From the NCBI RefSeq assembly GCF_965118895.1, contig NZ_CBCPJJ010000025.1:62001-126000 (forward strand): a stretch of DNA of 64,000 nt, written 5' to 3'. A model generated the notes under the pieces. It was not told the origin of the DNA and did not search any database. It saw only the letters and a list, made by a program, of their open reading frames with translations. Origin of the DNA: Rahnella inusitata_A. Its GTDB lineage: Bacteria; Pseudomonadota; Gammaproteobacteria; Enterobacterales; Enterobacteriaceae. The translations under genes were made by a program, and so were the position numbers. Below, in pieces: positions 42,843 through 51,023 of this stretch. How positions within the stretch are numbered: position 1 is the stretch's first letter; each line of letters begins with the position of its first letter.

Positions 42843-43670
42843 TTATTTCACACCGTAGTGCGCGAAGAATTCCAGCATCCGTTTCCAGCCATCGGCTGCG
42901 GCTTCCGCGTTATAGCTCGGGCGATAATCGGCGTTAAATGCGTGCCCGGCCTCGGGATACACCACGATTTCCGCATCAGCATTGGCGGCGCGAATGGCCT
43001 GACGCATGGTTTCAATCGTTTCCTGCGGAATGCTGGAGTCCTGCCCGCCGTACAATCCAAGCACTGGCGCATCAAGAGCGGCAGCGCGGTCTACTGGATT
43101 CGACGGGCTGGTCAGCGTTTTATCGCCCACCAGTTTGCCATACCACGCCACACCGGCTTTCAGCTGCGGGTTGTGCGCCGCATAAAGCCAGGTGATCCGC
43201 CCACCCCAGCAGAAACCCGTAATGCCTAATTTTGAGATATCGCCGCCGTGCTGCGACGCCCAGTGGGCCGCGTGGTCAAGATCGGAAAGTACCTGCTGAT
43301 CCGGCACTTTACTGACCAGATTAGCAAATAACTCGCTGATTTCATTGTAATCGCGCGGATCTCCTTGACGGAAATACAGTTCGGGGGCGATCGCCAGATA
43401 GCCCTGCTTTGCCAGACGGCGACAAACATCCTGAATGTGTTCGTGTACGCCAAAAATCTCCTGCACCACCAGAACGATAGGTAATTTACCGGTGAATTGC
43501 TCCGGACGGGCGAGATAGGCGGGCAGATCTTCTCCCTGCGAAGGGATGGTGGTCTGTCCGGCGTGCAGGCCGTCGGTATCCGTGTGGATTGTCGTTTCAG
43601 CAACCGGCGTCACGGCCGGTGCAAAGCTGGTCGGAGCCTGTTTCAGGGGGAGGATTTCATCATTTTTCAT
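42843..43670 (-). CDS. dlhH: Dienelactone hydrolase family protein DlhH (YsgA)
   Basis: 275 residues of alpha/beta hydrolase. Catalytic Cys154 in GFCWGG, Asp in YGGQDSSIP and His in EAGHAFNADY make the Cys-Asp-His triad of dienelactone hydrolases. The physiological substrate in enterics is unknown. The ATG at 43670 is preceded by GGAG; one at 43682 has no ribosome site. In E. coli it sits between metE and udp. Confidence 0.88.
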   Translation of the reverse strand: MKNDEILPLKQAPTSFAPAVTPVAETTIHTDTDGLHAGQTTIPSQGEDLPAYLARPEQFTGKLPIVLVVQEIFGVHEHIQDVCRRLAKQGYLAIAPELYFRQGDPRDYNEISELFANLVSKVPDQQVLSDLDHAAHWASQHGGDISKLGITGFCWGGRITWLYAAHNPQLKAGVAWYGKLVGDKTLTSPSNPVDRAAALDAPVLGLYGGQDSSIPQETIETMRQAIRAANADAEIVVYPEAGHAFNADYRPSYNAEAAADGWKRMLEFFAHYGVK

Positions 43671-43750
43671 TGGAGTCTCCATACAGAAAATTTGCGCTTT
43701 GGATTAAAACTATAGCCGGAAAGCGGCAACAGCAAGGCGCAAGAGATGTT

Positions 43751-43757
43751 CTATAGT
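43751..43757 (+). promoter_or_regulatory. Possible sigma-S type -10 element of katE
   Basis: CTATAGT about 70 bases before the katE ATG resembles the CTAYACT -10 used by RpoS polymerase, with no good -35. katE is the standard RpoS-dependent catalase gene in E. coli. Confidence 0.35.
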
Positions 43758-43828
43758 TAAAAGTTAGTCAGGAAAACTGTCACGGAAGACCCATGGAACG
43801 TCCGAAACTTAAGTAGGAGTCTTGTGCA

Positions 43829-46111
43829 ATGTCGAAATTACCTTCAAAAAAAACCAAGAAAAGTGAGTCACTACCGGTAAGCCGCGCCCCCGCCACGGGC
43901 ATTAAATCCACCCAACCTGGCCTGGGAGACTTAGCTCCCACCGATCGCGCTTATCAGCCTTCGCCGCAACCGACGCCGCCCGGAAAAGAGCCAACCGCCT
44001 CCGGCAGTGCCAAAAGTCCGCAGAATACTAACGCCAAGCTCGATGCGCTTGAGCGACATCGTAAAAATGGTGAAAAACAGCCGCTGACCACCAATCAGGG
44101 GACGAAAATCTCTGATGATCAAAACTCGCTGAAAGCCGGAAGCCGTGGCCCGACTCTGCTGGAAGATTTCATTCTGCGCGAGAAAATCACCCATTTTGAC
44201 CACGAGCGTATTCCCGAACGTATCGTTCATGCGCGAGGTGCTGCGGCCCACGGCTATTTTCAGCCTTACCGCAGCATGAAATCTGTCACCAAAGCCAGTT
44301 TCCTCTCTGACCCGAAAAAGCAGACTCCTGTGTTTGTGCGCTTTTCTACTGTGCAGGGTTCGCGAGGTTCTGCGGATTCCGTCCGTGATATTCGCGGCTG
44401 GGCGACCAAGTTTTATACCGATGAAGGTATTTACGATTTGGTCGGTAACAACACGCCGGTCTTCTTTATTCAGGACGCTCACAAGTTCCCGGATTTTGTG
44501 CATGCCGTAAAACCTGAACCGCATAATGAAATTCCGCAGGGCGCCAGCGCGCACGATTCCTTCTGGGATTACGTTTCCCTGCAACCTGAAACCTTGCATA
44601 ACGTGTTCTGGGCGATGTCTGACCGTGGCATTCCGCGCAGTTACCGCACGATGGAAGGTTTCGGCATCCACACATTTCGCTTTGTGAATGCCAAAGGAAA
44701 ATCCACCTTCGTTCGTTTTCACTGGAAACCGCTGGCGGGTAAAGCCTCGCTGTTGTGGGATGAAGCGCAGAAACTGGCCGGGAAAGATGCGGATTTTCAC
44801 CGCCGTGACCTGTGGGAATCCATCGAAGCTGGCGATTACCCGGAGTATGAACTGGGCGTTCAGTTGATCCCCGAAGAGGACGAATTCAAATTTGATTTCG
44901 ATTTGCTCGACCCGACCAAACTGATCCCGGAAAAACTGGTGCCGGTGCAGCTCATCGGCAAGATGGTGCTTAACCGTAACCCTGATAACTACTTTGCGGA
45001 AACCGAACAGGTCGCGTTCCATCCGGGGCACGTGGTGCCGGGCATCGATTTCACTAACGATCCGTTGTTACAGGGCCGACTTTTCTCCTACACCGATACG
45101 CAGATAAGCCGTCTGGGCGGACCGAATTTCCACGAAATCCCGATTAACCGACCGACCTGCCCATACCATAACTTCCAGCGTGACGGTATGCACCGTCAGG
45201 ATGTAGATACCAATCCGGCAAACTACGAGCCGAATTCTATCAACAATAACTGGCCGCGAGAAACGCCTCCGGCCGCATCGGGTGGCGGTTTCGAAAGTTA
45301 TCCTGAGCGAATTGATGCGGCAAAAGTACGCCAGCGCAGCGAGTCGTTTGCTGAGTTTTATGCGCAACCCCGCCTGTTCTGGCTGAGTCAGACGCCAACC
45401 GAGCAGGATCACATTGCCGGGGCGTTCTCGTTTGAATTATCCAAAGTTGCCCGGCCTTATATCCGCGAGCGCGTGGTGGATTTGCTGGCACGTGTCGATC
45501 AGTCTCTGGCACAGAAGGTGGCGAAAAACGTCGGGGTGACGCTTTCAGCAGACACGCTGAAAATTAAACCCCCAAAACCGGTGAATGGTCTGGACAGCGA
45601 TCCGTCGCTCAGCCTGTATGCCAGCGGTAAAGGGGTGATTAAAGGGCGACAGGTTGCGCTGCTGCTGGGCGACGGCGTTCATGCGGCCGATGTTCTGGAA
45701 ACCTTGCAGGCGCTTCAGGCTGCGGGCGTTCATCCTAAACTACTGGCCAGCCATCTGGGGACGGTGACCGCCGATGATGGCTCGACGTTACCGATTGACG
45801 CGACGTTTGCCGGTTCGCCGTCAATCACCGTTGATGCTGTGATAGTGCCGCACGGACATATCGATGCGTTGCTGATGAGCGGGGATGCACGTCATTTCGT
45901 TCTTGAAGCCTATAAACATCTGAAAGTTATCGGCCTGAGCGGAGACGCGCGCCGCTTTAAATCACTTCTGGGGCTGAAGGATGATGTCAAAGAAGAGGGG
46001 ATTATCGAAGGCGAAAAAGCCGAAGGTGCGCTGCTGAAGGCATTCCTGAAAGATTTGGCGAAGCACCGGATCTGGTCACGCAGCGCTGCAGCTGACGCCG
46101 TTCCCGCCTGA
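43829..46111 (+). CDS. katE: Catalase HPII (large-subunit, KatE)
   Basis: 760 residues, the large-subunit monofunctional catalase. A basic and Pro-rich N-terminal extension of about 110 residues leads to the distal His in RIVHARGAAAHGYF, Asn in VGNNTPVFFIQDAHKFPDFVH and the proximal heme Tyr in RLFSYTDTQISRLGGPNF. A C-terminal flavodoxin-like domain of about 150 residues follows (GRQVALLLGDGVHAADV). It decomposes hydrogen peroxide in stationary phase. TAGGAG precedes the ATG. In E. coli katE lies elsewhere; here it is inserted between dlhH and udp. Confidence 0.94.
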   Translation: MSKLPSKKTKKSESLPVSRAPATGIKSTQPGLGDLAPTDRAYQPSPQPTPPGKEPTASGSAKSPQNTNAKLDALERHRKNGEKQPLTTNQGTKISDDQNSLKAGSRGPTLLEDFILREKITHFDHERIPERIVHARGAAAHGYFQPYRSMKSVTKASFLSDPKKQTPVFVRFSTVQGSRGSADSVRDIRGWATKFYTDEGIYDLVGNNTPVFFIQDAHKFPDFVHAVKPEPHNEIPQGASAHDSFWDYVSLQPETLHNVFWAMSDRGIPRSYRTMEGFGIHTFRFVNAKGKSTFVRFHWKPLAGKASLLWDEAQKLAGKDADFHRRDLWESIEAGDYPEYELGVQLIPEEDEFKFDFDLLDPTKLIPEKLVPVQLIGKMVLNRNPDNYFAETEQVAFHPGHVVPGIDFTNDPLLQGRLFSYTDTQISRLGGPNFHEIPINRPTCPYHNFQRDGMHRQDVDTNPANYEPNSINNNWPRETPPAASGGGFESYPERIDAAKVRQRSESFAEFYAQPRLFWLSQTPTEQDHIAGAFSFELSKVARPYIRERVVDLLARVDQSLAQKVAKNVGVTLSADTLKIKPPKPVNGLDSDPSLSLYASGKGVIKGRQVALLLGDGVHAADVLETLQALQAAGVHPKLLASHLGTVTADDGSTLPIDATFAGSPSITVDAVIVPHGHIDALLMSGDARHFVLEAYKHLKVIGLSGDARRFKSLLGLKDDVKEEGIIEGEKAEGALLKAFLKDLAKHRIWSRSAAADAVPA

Positions 46112-46129
46112 TTTACGGCAAATATCCAT

Positions 46130-46167
46130 GCAGACAGAGCCCCTCACGGGGCAATGTCTGCTTTTTT
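46130..46167 (+). terminator. Terminator after katE
   Basis: GCAGACA / TGTCTGC outer stem enclosing GCCCC / GGGGC, followed by six T. Confidence 0.85.
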
Positions 46168-46219
46168 ATGTCTCTACTGGAGGCATCACGTATAAAATTT
46201 CCTCTTTAGCGGCATAATT

Positions 46220-46235
46220 TGTGATGAGAATCACA
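46220..46235 (+). promoter_or_regulatory. CRP site 2 (distal) of udp
   Basis: TGTGA-TGAGAA-TCACA is a perfect CRP core palindrome. Its centre is 52 bases upstream of the next CRP site, the spacing at which CytR fits between two CRP dimers in E. coli udp and deoC promoters. Confidence 0.9.
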
Positions 46236-46271
46236 AATTAAATGTATGCGTTGTTCTTGTTGTTACATCAT

Positions 46272-46287
46272 AGTGACGACCGTCACG
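46272..46287 (+). promoter_or_regulatory. CRP site 1 (proximal) of udp
   Basis: AGTGA-CGACCG-TCACG, eight of ten core bases, centred near -41 relative to a start at about 46321 (possible -10 TACAGT at 46309-46314). The 36 bases between the two sites would hold the CytR contact. Confidence 0.75.
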
Positions 46288-46366
46288 AAATAGCGTCACA
46301 ATGTTCAGTACAGTTGCCGGGTGTTCCTCCTGCCAATAATTGACCTTACACACAGAGGAGTTTGTT

Positions 46367-47128
46367 ATGTCTCAGCCTGAAGTTTTCCACCTTGGCCTGA
46401 CCAAAAAAGATTTAAACGGTGCGACGCTGGCGATTGTTCCCGGCGACCCTGAGCGCGTGGAGAAGATTGCCAAACTGATGGAAAACCCGGTTCGCCTGGC
46501 TTCCCACCGCGAATTTACATCATGGCGCGCTGAGCTTGACGGCAAATCTGTGATCGTCTGCTCAACCGGTATCGGTGGCCCGTCAACGTCTATCGCAGTC
46601 GAGGAGCTGGCACAGCTCGGTATCCGCACCTTCCTGCGCGTTGGTACTACGGGTGCCATCCAGCCGCATATCAGCGTTGGCGACGTTTTGGTGACGACCG
46701 CAGCTGTGCGCCTTGACGGGGCTAGCCTGCACTTTGCACCGATGGAATTCCCGGCAGTGGCCGATTTCGCCTGTACTACAGCGCTGGTCGCTGCGGCAGA
46801 AGCCGTGGGCGCACAAACACATATCGGCGTAACTGCCTCTTCCGACACCTTCTATCCGGGTCAGGAGCGTTATGATACTTACTCCGGCCGTGTTGTTCGT
46901 CGTTTCAAAGAATCGATGAAAGAGTGGCAGGAAATGGGCGTGATGAACTACGAAATGGAATCTGCCACCTTGCTGACCATGTGCGCAAGTCAGGGTCTGC
47001 GTGCAGGTATGGTTGCCGGTGTCATTGTGAACCGCACGCAGCAGGAAATTCCTAACGCGGAAACCATGAAAAAGACCGAAAGCCATGCAGTGAAGATTGT
47101 CGTCGAAGCCGCACGCCGCCTGATTTAA
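46367..47128 (+). CDS. udp: Uridine phosphorylase Udp
   Basis: 253 residues from MSQPEVFHLGLTKKDL, the E. coli length. Phosphate-binding Arg/Gly loop in PGDPERVEKIA, the CSTGIGGPSTSI segment and the nucleoside-binding MNYEMESATLLTM. It splits uridine to uracil and ribose 1-phosphate. The start has AGAGGAG seven bases upstream; the longer frame to 46340 is not conserved. Control by CRP and CytR is strongly suggested upstream. Confidence 0.96.
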   Translation: MSQPEVFHLGLTKKDLNGATLAIVPGDPERVEKIAKLMENPVRLASHREFTSWRAELDGKSVIVCSTGIGGPSTSIAVEELAQLGIRTFLRVGTTGAIQPHISVGDVLVTTAAVRLDGASLHFAPMEFPAVADFACTTALVAAAEAVGAQTHIGVTASSDTFYPGQERYDTYSGRVVRRFKESMKEWQEMGVMNYEMESATLLTMCASQGLRAGMVAGVIVNRTQQEIPNAETMKKTESHAVKIVVEAARRLI

Positions 47129-47160
47129 TTTTTACAAAATCAGAACAACACATCACATCT

Positions 47161-47189
47161 ATGGGCTGCCTCCGGCGGCCCATTTTTTT
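47161..47189 (+). terminator. Terminator after udp
   Basis: Ten-bp stem ATGGGCTGCC / GGCGGCCCAT (one G-U), 2- to 3-base loop, then seven T. Confidence 0.92.
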
Positions 47190-47265
47190 GTCCATTTCAA
47201 AGGATCTGTTAAGGTCAGGTTTGTAGTGAGTCTGGAATAATCCCTTTCATTACGCCTCCGATTCC

Positions 47266-47814
47266 ATGAAACAAGGAACTGCATTTTTGACTGTTAACGA
47301 GATTCTGGATTACACCACCACGTTTATTCGCGCACATCAGGTGTGGGCTGCGCCCATCGTTTTCTTTCTGGCATTCGGTGAATCACTGGCCTTTCTTTCG
47401 CTGCTCCTTCCCGCGACTTTTATTTTGCTCGGGCTCGGCGCGCTGATTGGCGAAACCGGTATCCCTTTCTGGCCCATTTGGGCAGCGGCAGCGGCCGGTG
47501 CGTTCCTGGGCGACTGGCTGTCGTACTGGGTCGGTTCCCATTATCAGGATCGTGTCGGCAACTTCTGGCCGTTCTCCCGTCATCCGCAAATGCTTGTACG
47601 TGGTCACGCTTTTTTTGATAAATGGGGCATGCCGGGCGCGTTTATTGGTCGCTTCTTTGGCCCGCTTCGTGCTGTCGTCCCGTTAGTCGCGGGTATCTGT
47701 GGTATGCCGCAAAAGTACTTCCAGATTGCCAATATCACTTCCGCGCTGATCTGGGCCTTCGGTATTCTGGCGCCCGGCGCCTTTGGCATTCAATGGCTCA
47801 GCCGCTGGTTTTAA
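47266..47814 (+). CDS. DedA-family membrane protein
   Basis: 182 residues with about five hydrophobic segments. The DedA/VTT signatures are present: FGESLAFLSLLLPAT near the N terminus, GAFLGDWLSYWVG, and the conserved RFFGPLRAVVPLVAG loop. DedA proteins act in membrane lipid (undecaprenyl phosphate or phospholipid) translocation and proton homeostasis. It is shorter than YqjA/YghB. The ATG at 47266 lacks a ribosome site, while a TTG at 47287 has AAGGA nine bases upstream and may be the true start. It separates udp from rmuC. Confidence 0.85.
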   Translation: MKQGTAFLTVNEILDYTTTFIRAHQVWAAPIVFFLAFGESLAFLSLLLPATFILLGLGALIGETGIPFWPIWAAAAAGAFLGDWLSYWVGSHYQDRVGNFWPFSRHPQMLVRGHAFFDKWGMPGAFIGRFFGPLRAVVPLVAGICGMPQKYFQIANITSALIWAFGILAPGAFGIQWLSRWF

Positions 47815-47971
47815 ATCCTGCTCTCTGTGAATGACTGCCGCAAGGGGGAAAGCGCAGGGAAATTTCTTTTTGGAAGACATCCCGCAAAGCCCTAATGCAA
47901 CAGAAAATAGACTGGACATCCATACAGCCTGCTATTACCGTGACCGCAGATGACTTTAAGAAGGAAAACGC

Positions 47972-49492
47972 GTGGATATCAGCATTCTGACGGCCCTTGG
48001 CGCGGGGTTAATCGGCTTGTTAGTAGGCTGGCTGGTGGCCAGTTTACGGCAGCAGCAACAGCAGACTGAGTTCGAGACTCAGCGCCGTTTGCTTGAGCAA
48101 TCTCTTGAGCAGCTGAAGGGCGAAAATGACGCGCTGAAAGGCGAACGGCAGGCCTCGTTGCAGCAAATCCGTGAAGCTGAACTGGAGTTACGGAAGCTTC
48201 ACAGCATGCAGGCGGCCAGCCAGGAAAAACTGCAACTGCTGACGCATTGGCAAAACGAATGTGAACAGCTTAATCAGGAGCTGCGAGCGCAACGTGAAAT
48301 CAACAGCGCACAGGAAGCCGAGTTACGCGAGGTGTCGACCCGTCTGGATGAAACACGTATGGCCGCCGAAGATAAGCAGCGGCTGCTGATCAACAGCGAA
48401 CAGCGTCTGAGCAGCCAGTTTGAAAATCTCGCGAACCGGATCTTCGAACAAAACGGCCGTCGCGCCGACGAACAGAACAAACAAAGCCTCGATAAACTAT
48501 TGTTGCCGCTCCGCGAGCAACTGGATGGTTTCCGTCGTCAGGTGCAGGACAGCTTCGGGCAGGAGGCACGTGAGCGACATACGCTGGCGCACGAGATCCG
48601 CAATCTGCAGCAGCTTAATGTTGAAATGGCGCGTGAAGCCGTCAACCTCACCAAAGCGCTGAAAGGTGATAATAAGACGCAGGGAAACTGGGGCGAGGTG
48701 GTGCTGAGCCGTGTGCTGGAAGCCTCCGGTCTGCGTGAGGGATACGAATACCAGACGCAGGTTAGCGTTCAGGTGGACAGTAACAGCCGGATGCAGCCGG
48801 ACGTGGTGGTACGTCTGCCGCAGAATAAAGACGTGGTGATCGACGCGAAAATGACGCTGGTGGCCTACGAACGTTACTTCAACAGTGAAGACGACAGCGA
48901 GCGTGAGCTGGCGCTCAGCGAACATATCGCGTCGGTGCGCGGGCATATTCGCTTGCTGGGGCGCAAAGATTATCAGCAGCTTCCGGGTCTTCGCAGCCTC
49001 GATTATGTGCTGATGTTTATTCCCGTTGAGCCTGCTTTTCTATTGGCCATCGACCGTGAACCCGAATTGATCAGCGAAGCGCTCCGTCACAATATTATGC
49101 TGGTCAGCCCGACGACTCTGCTGGTCGCATTACGTACCATCAGCAACTTGTGGCGCTATGAGCATCAGAGTCAGAATGCCAAACGTATTGCCGATCGCGC
49201 CGCCCGCCTGTATGACAAACTGCGTCTGTTCGTCGACGATATGGAGTCGATGGGTCAAAGTCTGGATAAAGCGCAGGGAAGTTATCGTTCCGCAATGAAT
49301 AAACTCTCGCAAGGGCGTGGTAATCTCATTGGGCAGGTAGAAAGTTTCCGCGCGCTGGGCGTTGAAGTTAAACGGCCGATCAGCCCATCTCTGGCCGAGA
49401 TGGCAAAAGCGGAAAACGAACCTGAATATACCGCATCTCTACCCGACACCTCTGATGCGGAAGAAGAACCGACGTTGAACCCGAACGAATGA
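47972..49492 (+). CDS. rmuC: DNA recombination protein RmuC
   Basis: 506 residues from GTG (AAGGAAAAC upstream). One N-terminal membrane anchor (GLIGLLVGWLVASL), a coiled coil of about 170 residues rich in Gln/Glu/Leu, then the RmuC core with GNWGEVVLSRVLEASGLREG and DVVIDAKMTLVAYERY, a PD-(D/E)xK nuclease-like fold. It limits inversions at short inverted repeats. The C-terminal tail is acidic. Confidence 0.92.
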   Translation: MDISILTALGAGLIGLLVGWLVASLRQQQQQTEFETQRRLLEQSLEQLKGENDALKGERQASLQQIREAELELRKLHSMQAASQEKLQLLTHWQNECEQLNQELRAQREINSAQEAELREVSTRLDETRMAAEDKQRLLINSEQRLSSQFENLANRIFEQNGRRADEQNKQSLDKLLLPLREQLDGFRRQVQDSFGQEARERHTLAHEIRNLQQLNVEMAREAVNLTKALKGDNKTQGNWGEVVLSRVLEASGLREGYEYQTQVSVQVDSNSRMQPDVVVRLPQNKDVVIDAKMTLVAYERYFNSEDDSERELALSEHIASVRGHIRLLGRKDYQQLPGLRSLDYVLMFIPVEPAFLLAIDREPELISEALRHNIMLVSPTTLLVALRTISNLWRYEHQSQNAKRIADRAARLYDKLRLFVDDMESMGQSLDKAQGSYRSAMNKLSQGRGNLIGQVESFRALGVEVKRPISPSLAEMAKAENEPEYTASLPDTSDAEEEPTLNPNE

Positions 49493-49645
49493 TGACGATA
49501 GGCTAGCGGCACCCTGTTTTCACAGATTTTATGATTCAACCGATGAATCTTTGCAACATGTTGAATCAGCATCGGTGATGGGGCTTTCTAACGGGTTCTG
49601 ATACACTTCTCCCCAAGAGTTTGACTGAAAAAGCAGGCATATAAA

Positions 49646-50401
49646 ATGGAAAAGCAGACGCAGGAAACTACGCATTTTGGTTTTCGCACGGTAGCTAAAG
49701 ATGACAAACAGGGGATGGTGGCAGATGTCTTCCATTCCGTGGCGGCAAAATATGACCTGATGAATGACCTGATGTCTTTCGGTATTCATCGTATCTGGAA
49801 ACGTTTCACCATTGATTGCAGCGGTGTTCGCCGTGGTCAGCGTGTGCTGGATCTGGCTGGCGGTACCGGTGATTTGACCGCAAAATTCTCCAGACTGGTC
49901 GGCGAGACTGGCGAAGTCGTTCTGGCGGATATCAACGACTCCATGCTGAAAATGGGGCGTGAAAAACTGCGGAACCTCGGCATTGTGGGTAATGTCAGCT
50001 ACGTTCAGGCCAACGCCGAAGCGCTGCCTTTCCCGGATAATTACTTTGACTGCATCACTATTTCTTTCGGGCTGCGTAACGTTACTGAAAAAGAAAAAGC
50101 GCTGCGCTCTATGTACCGTGTGCTTAAGCCGGGTGGCCGTTTGCTGGTGCTGGAGTTCTCCAAGCCGCAGTTGAAACCGCTCAGCAAAGCGTACGATACC
50201 TATTCCTTCCATATTTTGCCGCGTATTGGCGAGCTGGTTGCGCAAGATGCTGAAAGCTATCGCTATCTGGCTGAATCCATCCGTATGCATCCGGATCAGG
50301 AAACGCTGAAAGGCATGATGGGCGATGCCGGTTTTGAGAATGTGATTTATCACAATCTGACCGGTGGCATCGTTGCACTGCATCGGGGTTTCAAATTCTG
50401 A
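49646..50401 (+). CDS. ubiE: Ubiquinone/menaquinone C-methyltransferase UbiE
   Basis: 251 residues with SAM motif VLDLAGGTGDLTAKF and the UbiE signatures YDLMNDLMSFGIHRIWKR and FGLRNVT. It methylates the ring carbon in both ubiquinone and menaquinone synthesis. First gene of ubiE-ubiJ-ubiB; ubiJ starts one base after its stop. Confidence 0.96.
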   Translation: MEKQTQETTHFGFRTVAKDDKQGMVADVFHSVAAKYDLMNDLMSFGIHRIWKRFTIDCSGVRRGQRVLDLAGGTGDLTAKFSRLVGETGEVVLADINDSMLKMGREKLRNLGIVGNVSYVQANAEALPFPDNYFDCITISFGLRNVTEKEKALRSMYRVLKPGGRLLVLEFSKPQLKPLSKAYDTYSFHILPRIGELVAQDAESYRYLAESIRMHPDQETLKGMMGDAGFENVIYHNLTGGIVALHRGFKF

Positions 50402-50402
50402 T

Positions 50403-51023
50403 ATGAGTATGCCGATGTTGTTAACGCCGCTACTGACTGCCGCCATCGAGACGCCGCTTAATTACCTGCTTTTCAGAGATCGCAGCATGAAGGCGGCGCG
50501 TACGCGTCTGGCTGGTAAAGTTCTGCGCGTCGAGTTGCAGGAACTGAGCGCTCCGCTGACGTTTGTCTTCAGCGAGCAGAAAATTGATGTCCTCGGACAA
50601 TGGGATGGCGTGGCAGATTGTACCGTTACGTCAAAACTCTCCGTTCTGCATAAGCTGCGCGATCGTCAGAAGTTATCACCGCTCATGCGCAGCGGTGAGC
50701 TGGTGGTCGACGGCGATATTTCTGTGGTTCAGCAGTTGGTTGCGCTGCTGGATATGGCCGAGTGGGAGCCAGCCGAATTGCTGGCACCCTATGTCGGCGA
50801 TATCGCAGCCCAAGGGTTAAGCCAGGCAGTGCAGGGCGGTTTCCGTTTCTTGCAAAAAGGGCTGAAACATCAGCAAAACTACGTGGCGCAAACGCTGACC
50901 GAAGAGTGGAAGATGGCTCCTGGTCCGCTGGAGGTGGTGTGGTTTAGCGATGAAGTCTCCGCACTGGTGCGGGAACTGGATGCTCTTGATAAACGCCTCG
51001 AAAAACTGGAGGGCAAACCGTGA
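50403..51023 (+). CDS. ubiJ: Ubiquinone biosynthesis accessory factor UbiJ
   Basis: 206 residues, SCP2-type lipid-binding domain in the first 110 residues (LVVDGDISVVQQLVALLDMAEWEPAELL region), then a helical tail ending in a short coiled coil (LDALDKRLEKLEGK). With UbiK it supports the late hydroxylation complex. ATG at 50403 (MSMPM) directly after ubiE is chosen; a frame from 50364 runs into ubiE. Its stop overlaps the ubiB GTG. Confidence 0.9.
   Translation: MSMPMLLTPLLTAAIETPLNYLLFRDRSMKAARTRLAGKVLRVELQELSAPLTFVFSEQKIDVLGQWDGVADCTVTSKLSVLHKLRDRQKLSPLMRSGELVVDGDISVVQQLVALLDMAEWEPAELLAPYVGDIAAQGLSQAVQGGFRFLQKGLKHQQNYVAQTLTEEWKMAPGPLEVVWFSDEVSALVRELDALDKRLEKLEGKP

Noticed and set aside
43931..45031. 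366-codon open frame opposite katE
   Set aside because: Fully inside a clear catalase gene on the other strand, with no recognisable protein.
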